Source: Desulfosudis sp034189195 (GTDB taxonomy: Bacteria > Desulfobacterota > Desulfobacteria > Desulfobacterales > Desulfosudaceae). Taken from it: DNA of 7,091 bases. Under the pieces are notes generated by a model. It saw only the letters and a program-made list of their open reading frames with translations. It made no database searches and was not told the origin of the DNA. The number at the start of each line of letters is the position of its first letter. Within the stretch, counting starts at the first letter, position 1. Made by a program: the position numbers and the translations under genes. Of this stretch, positions 5,141 through 7,091 are shown one piece after another. The stretch is from positions 1-7,091 of the forward strand of contig JAXHVI010000164.1 of NCBI GenBank assembly GCA_034189195.1. Direction: 5' to 3'.

Positions 5141-6073
5141 ATGAAAATAAGAATAGGTTCAAGAAAAAGTGACCTGGCGATGTGGCAGACATGCTATGTT
5201 GAAGAAAAGTTAAGACATGCAGGCATGACCACCACCATCGTCCCCATTGACACCCGGGGAGACCGGGTTCTGGATGTGGCCATCGCAAAAATCGGTTCCA
5301 AGGGCGTGTTCACCGAGGAGCTGGAGGCCATGCTGGCCGACGGTGATATCGACATTGCCGTGCACAGCGCCAAGGACATGCCTTCCGCGCTGCCGGACGG
5401 TTTTGAACTGATCGCCTTTACCGACCGGGAACAACCGGCGGACGTGCTGGTGAGTCACAAAAAAGACCTGGACATCAGCGATGCATCACGACCGGTCACC
5501 ATCGGCACCTCATCGGTACGGCGCCAGGCCCTGCTGGGACGGTTTTATCCCCACGTTCGAACCGTGGATATCCGGGGCAATGTACAGACCCGCGTACGTA
5601 AAATGAAAGAAAGCCTCTGCGACGCCATTGTCATGGCCTTTGCCGGCATCCATCGAATGGGCATGGACGACCTGATTGTCCACACGTTTTCGCCCGACAC
5701 CTTTATTCCACCGGTGGGGCAGGGATGCATCGCGGTGGAGGCATCCATCCGCCTGGCTGCTGAAAAAAAAGAGGCCATTCGGGCCTGTGTCAACCATCCG
5801 TCCAGCGAAACCTGCCTGCTGGCTGAAAGGGCCTTTCTGAAACGGCTGGAAGGGGGGTGTTCGATTCCCGCCTTTGCCCTGGCCCGGCTGAACGGTGACA
5901 GCCTCACGCTTTCCGGAGGCCTGATGAGCCTGGACGGCAAAAAATTCATATTCGACACCCGTACCGGCGCCGGCAGCCGGGCAAGGGCCATCGGCACGGA
6001 CCTGGGAAACCATGTCCTGGAAAACGGCGGCGCCGCCCTGCTGGCGGCAATCAGAAAACAACAGGCCACCTAA
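5141..6073 (+). CDS. hemC: Porphobilinogen deaminase (hydroxymethylbilane synthase)
   Basis: HemC joins four porphobilinogen units into hydroxymethylbilane, the linear precursor of haem, sirohaem, B12 and other tetrapyrroles; it is cytoplasmic. The 310-residue product has the family's usual length. IRIGSRKSDLAMWQT (3-17) is the standard start. HSAKDMP (75-81) holds the catalytic Asp79. GTSSVRRQA (122-130) and DIRGNVQTR (143-151) supply substrate-binding arginines. LEGGCSIPAFA (236-246) carries Cys240, which anchors the dipyrromethane cofactor. The ATG at 5141 gives the canonical N-terminus, yet no Shine-Dalgarno sequence precedes it: the 20 bases upstream are almost wholly A and T, and the low-GC composition continues into the first ten or so codons before switching sharply to GC-rich near 5170. 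The stop TAA directly abuts the ectA ATG (TAAATG), which suggests cotranscription and coupled translation. Other hem genes are not in view. Confidence 0.97.
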   Translation: MKIRIGSRKSDLAMWQTCYVEEKLRHAGMTTTIVPIDTRGDRVLDVAIAKIGSKGVFTEELEAMLADGDIDIAVHSAKDMPSALPDGFELIAFTDREQPADVLVSHKKDLDISDASRPVTIGTSSVRRQALLGRFYPHVRTVDIRGNVQTRVRKMKESLCDAIVMAFAGIHRMGMDDLIVHTFSPDTFIPPVGQGCIAVEASIRLAAEKKEAIRACVNHPSSETCLLAERAFLKRLEGGCSIPAFALARLNGDSLTLSGGLMSLDGKKFIFDTRTGAGSRARAIGTDLGNHVLENGGAALLAAIRKQQAT

Positions 6074-6580
6074 ATGGATACCACAGACAACATTCAAATC
6101 GTCCGTCCGGTTCGGGGCGACGGTCCGGCCATGAAACGGATCGCCCGGCAGACCGGTGTGCTCTCCGTGAACTCCACCTACTACTATGCGCTGATGGCGC
6201 GCCATTTTAACAACACCTGCATGGTGGCCCGTTGCGGGCAGACGGTGTGCGGTTATATCACCGGTTTCTTTCTGCCCGACCGGCCCGACACCCTGTTTGT
6301 CTGGCAGATCGGGGTGTCACCGGCGGCCCAGGGAAAGGGCCTGGGCAAAAACCTGTTGGTCGCCCTGGCCCAACAGGCCGAACCTGAATTTATCGAGGCC
6401 ACCATTGACCCGGACAACACGGCATCCATTCATGTTTTTCAATCAGCGGCAGGACACCTGGGTGCCGACTGGCTGTTTTCCGACATTCCGTTTTTCGACA
6501 AAATCGATCTGGGAGACACCGACCCGCCGGAAAACCGCATGCGAATCGGGCCGATTCGACCGGCACTGCGGGAAGAATAG
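6074..6580 (+). CDS. ectA: L-2,4-diaminobutyrate acetyltransferase (ectoine biosynthesis)
   Basis: EctA transfers an acetyl group from acetyl-CoA to the gamma-amino group of 2,4-diaminobutyrate, giving N-gamma-acetyldiaminobutyrate, the second step to the compatible solute ectoine. The 168-residue product is a single GNAT domain of the usual EctA size. VRP at 10-12 begins the domain. VNSTYYYAL (32-40) matches the family's L-N-S-x-Y motif. RPDTLFVWQIGVSP (70-83) matches its R-P-D-T-L-F-V-W-Q signature, and QGKGLG (86-91) is the acetyl-CoA pyrophosphate loop. TIDPDNTAS (110-118) matches the conserved T-x-x-P-D-N segment. These EctA-specific motifs, plus ectB next door, separate it from other GNAT enzymes. 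Its ATG directly follows the hemC stop; AGG 8 bases upstream, inside hemC, is a modest ribosome site, so translation probably depends partly on hemC. A 35-base gap leads to ectB. Confidence 0.94.
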   Translation: MDTTDNIQIVRPVRGDGPAMKRIARQTGVLSVNSTYYYALMARHFNNTCMVARCGQTVCGYITGFFLPDRPDTLFVWQIGVSPAAQGKGLGKNLLVALAQQAEPEFIEATIDPDNTASIHVFQSAAGHLGADWLFSDIPFFDKIDLGDTDPPENRMRIGPIRPALREE

Positions 6581-6602
6581 TCCGGTACGTCACAGCACTG
6601 CA

Positions 6603-6610
6603 AAAGGAGG
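6603..6610 (+). promoter_or_regulatory. Strong ribosome binding site of ectB
   Basis: AAAGGAGG lies 5 bases before the ectB ATG and is the best Shine-Dalgarno match among the complete gene starts in this window. It contrasts with the weak or absent sites of hemC and ectA in the same transcription unit and would favour higher EctB output. Confidence 0.8.
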
Positions 6611-6615
6611 CGCAC

Positions 6616-7091
6616 ATGCGTATATTTGAAAACATGGAGTCCCGCGTTCGCGGCTATATCCGGTCTTTTCCCGTGATATTTGAATCCGCCAAAGGCGCCA
6701 TCATGACCGACGAAATGGGCAAGGAGTACATCGACTTTTTTGCCGGGGCCGGCGCGCTGAACTACGGCCACAACAACCCCCGGATTTCACAGGCCCTGAT
6801 CGAATACCTTCAGGTAGACGGCGTGATGCACGGCCTGGACATGGCCACCACGGCAAAAAAGCGGTTTTTGCAGAAATTCAGCGACACCATACTGGACCCC
6901 CGGAACCTGGACTACAAGATCCAGTTCACCGGGCCCACGGGCACCAATGCCGTGGAGACGGCCCTCAAGCTGGCCCGCATGGTCAAGGCCCGCTCCAATA
7001 TCGTCTGTTTTACCAACGGATACCACGGCCTCACCATGGGGGCACTGGCCATCACCGGCAACACCCACTACCGGGACGAGGCCTATATCAG
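6616..7091 (+). CDS. ectB: Diaminobutyrate--2-oxoglutarate transaminase (ectoine biosynthesis), partial
   Basis: EctB is a PLP-dependent class III aminotransferase that makes 2,4-diaminobutyrate from aspartate 4-semialdehyde and glutamate, the first dedicated step of ectoine synthesis. The frame runs open for 158 codons to the window edge, about a third of the usual 420 or so residues. The N-terminus MRIFENMESRVRGYIRSFP is typical of EctB. The substrate-side segment DFFAGAGALNYGHNNP (40-55) follows, then GPTGTNAVETALKLAR (106-121), the PLP phosphate-binding loop, and the NGYHGLTMGAL region (134-144) with the ring-stacking Tyr136 and His137. The catalytic lysine lies beyond the edge. The start is fixed by a strong ribosome site 5 bases upstream. 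ectC, for ectoine synthase, would be expected next; an aspartokinase or ectD could follow. Confidence 0.95.
   Translation, partial: MRIFENMESRVRGYIRSFPVIFESAKGAIMTDEMGKEYIDFFAGAGALNYGHNNPRISQALIEYLQVDGVMHGLDMATTAKKRFLQKFSDTILDPRNLDYKIQFTGPTGTNAVETALKLARMVKARSNIVCFTNGYHGLTMGALAITGNTHYRDEAYI

Overview
The window is about 7.1 kb of moderately GC-rich bacterial DNA with densely packed, mostly housekeeping genes. CMP-KDO synthetase (kdsB) implies a Gram-negative with lipopolysaccharide. The start of an ectoine operon (ectA, ectB) implies a marine or otherwise salt-exposed habitat. The mix of genes and the feel of the proteins would suit a marine deltaproteobacterium (Desulfobacterota), but that is only a guess; no marker gene here settles it.

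Layout. Bases 1-90 (minus) hold the N-terminus of a probable LarB (nickel-pincer cofactor synthesis), divergent from kdsB (214-957, plus). Converging on kdsB is a minus-strand pair: guaA (GMP synthase, 3327-1798) followed after 6 bases by an unrecognised single-pass membrane protein with a long coiled coil and a Pro-Ala tail (1791-991). The 377-base gap upstream of guaA holds a possible guaA promoter, two tiny overlapping reading frames leading into guaA, a short stretch resembling the C-terminus of dodecin, and a strong hairpin. Next comes a YhcC/TIGR01212-type radical SAM protein (4637-3705, minus). A 503-base non-coding gap (4638-5140), GC-rich on the radical SAM side and very AT-rich on the hemC side, carries a divergent promoter pair.

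The rightmost block runs left to right: hemC (porphobilinogen deaminase, 5141-6073), ectA (6074-6580, its ATG directly abutting the hemC stop codon) and ectB (6616 to beyond the window). EctB makes 2,4-diaminobutyrate from aspartate semialdehyde and EctA acetylates it; the closing enzyme EctC would be expected just past the right edge. The most notable point is that the ectoine genes appear to be read from the hemC promoter, behind an AT-rich leader with no clear ribosome binding site and a terminator-like hairpin.

I found no CRISPR array, insertion sequence, tRNA, rRNA, phage gene or defence gene, and no clear evidence of a wholly new system. The observations offered are about gene arrangement, leaders, small reading frames and one orphan gene.
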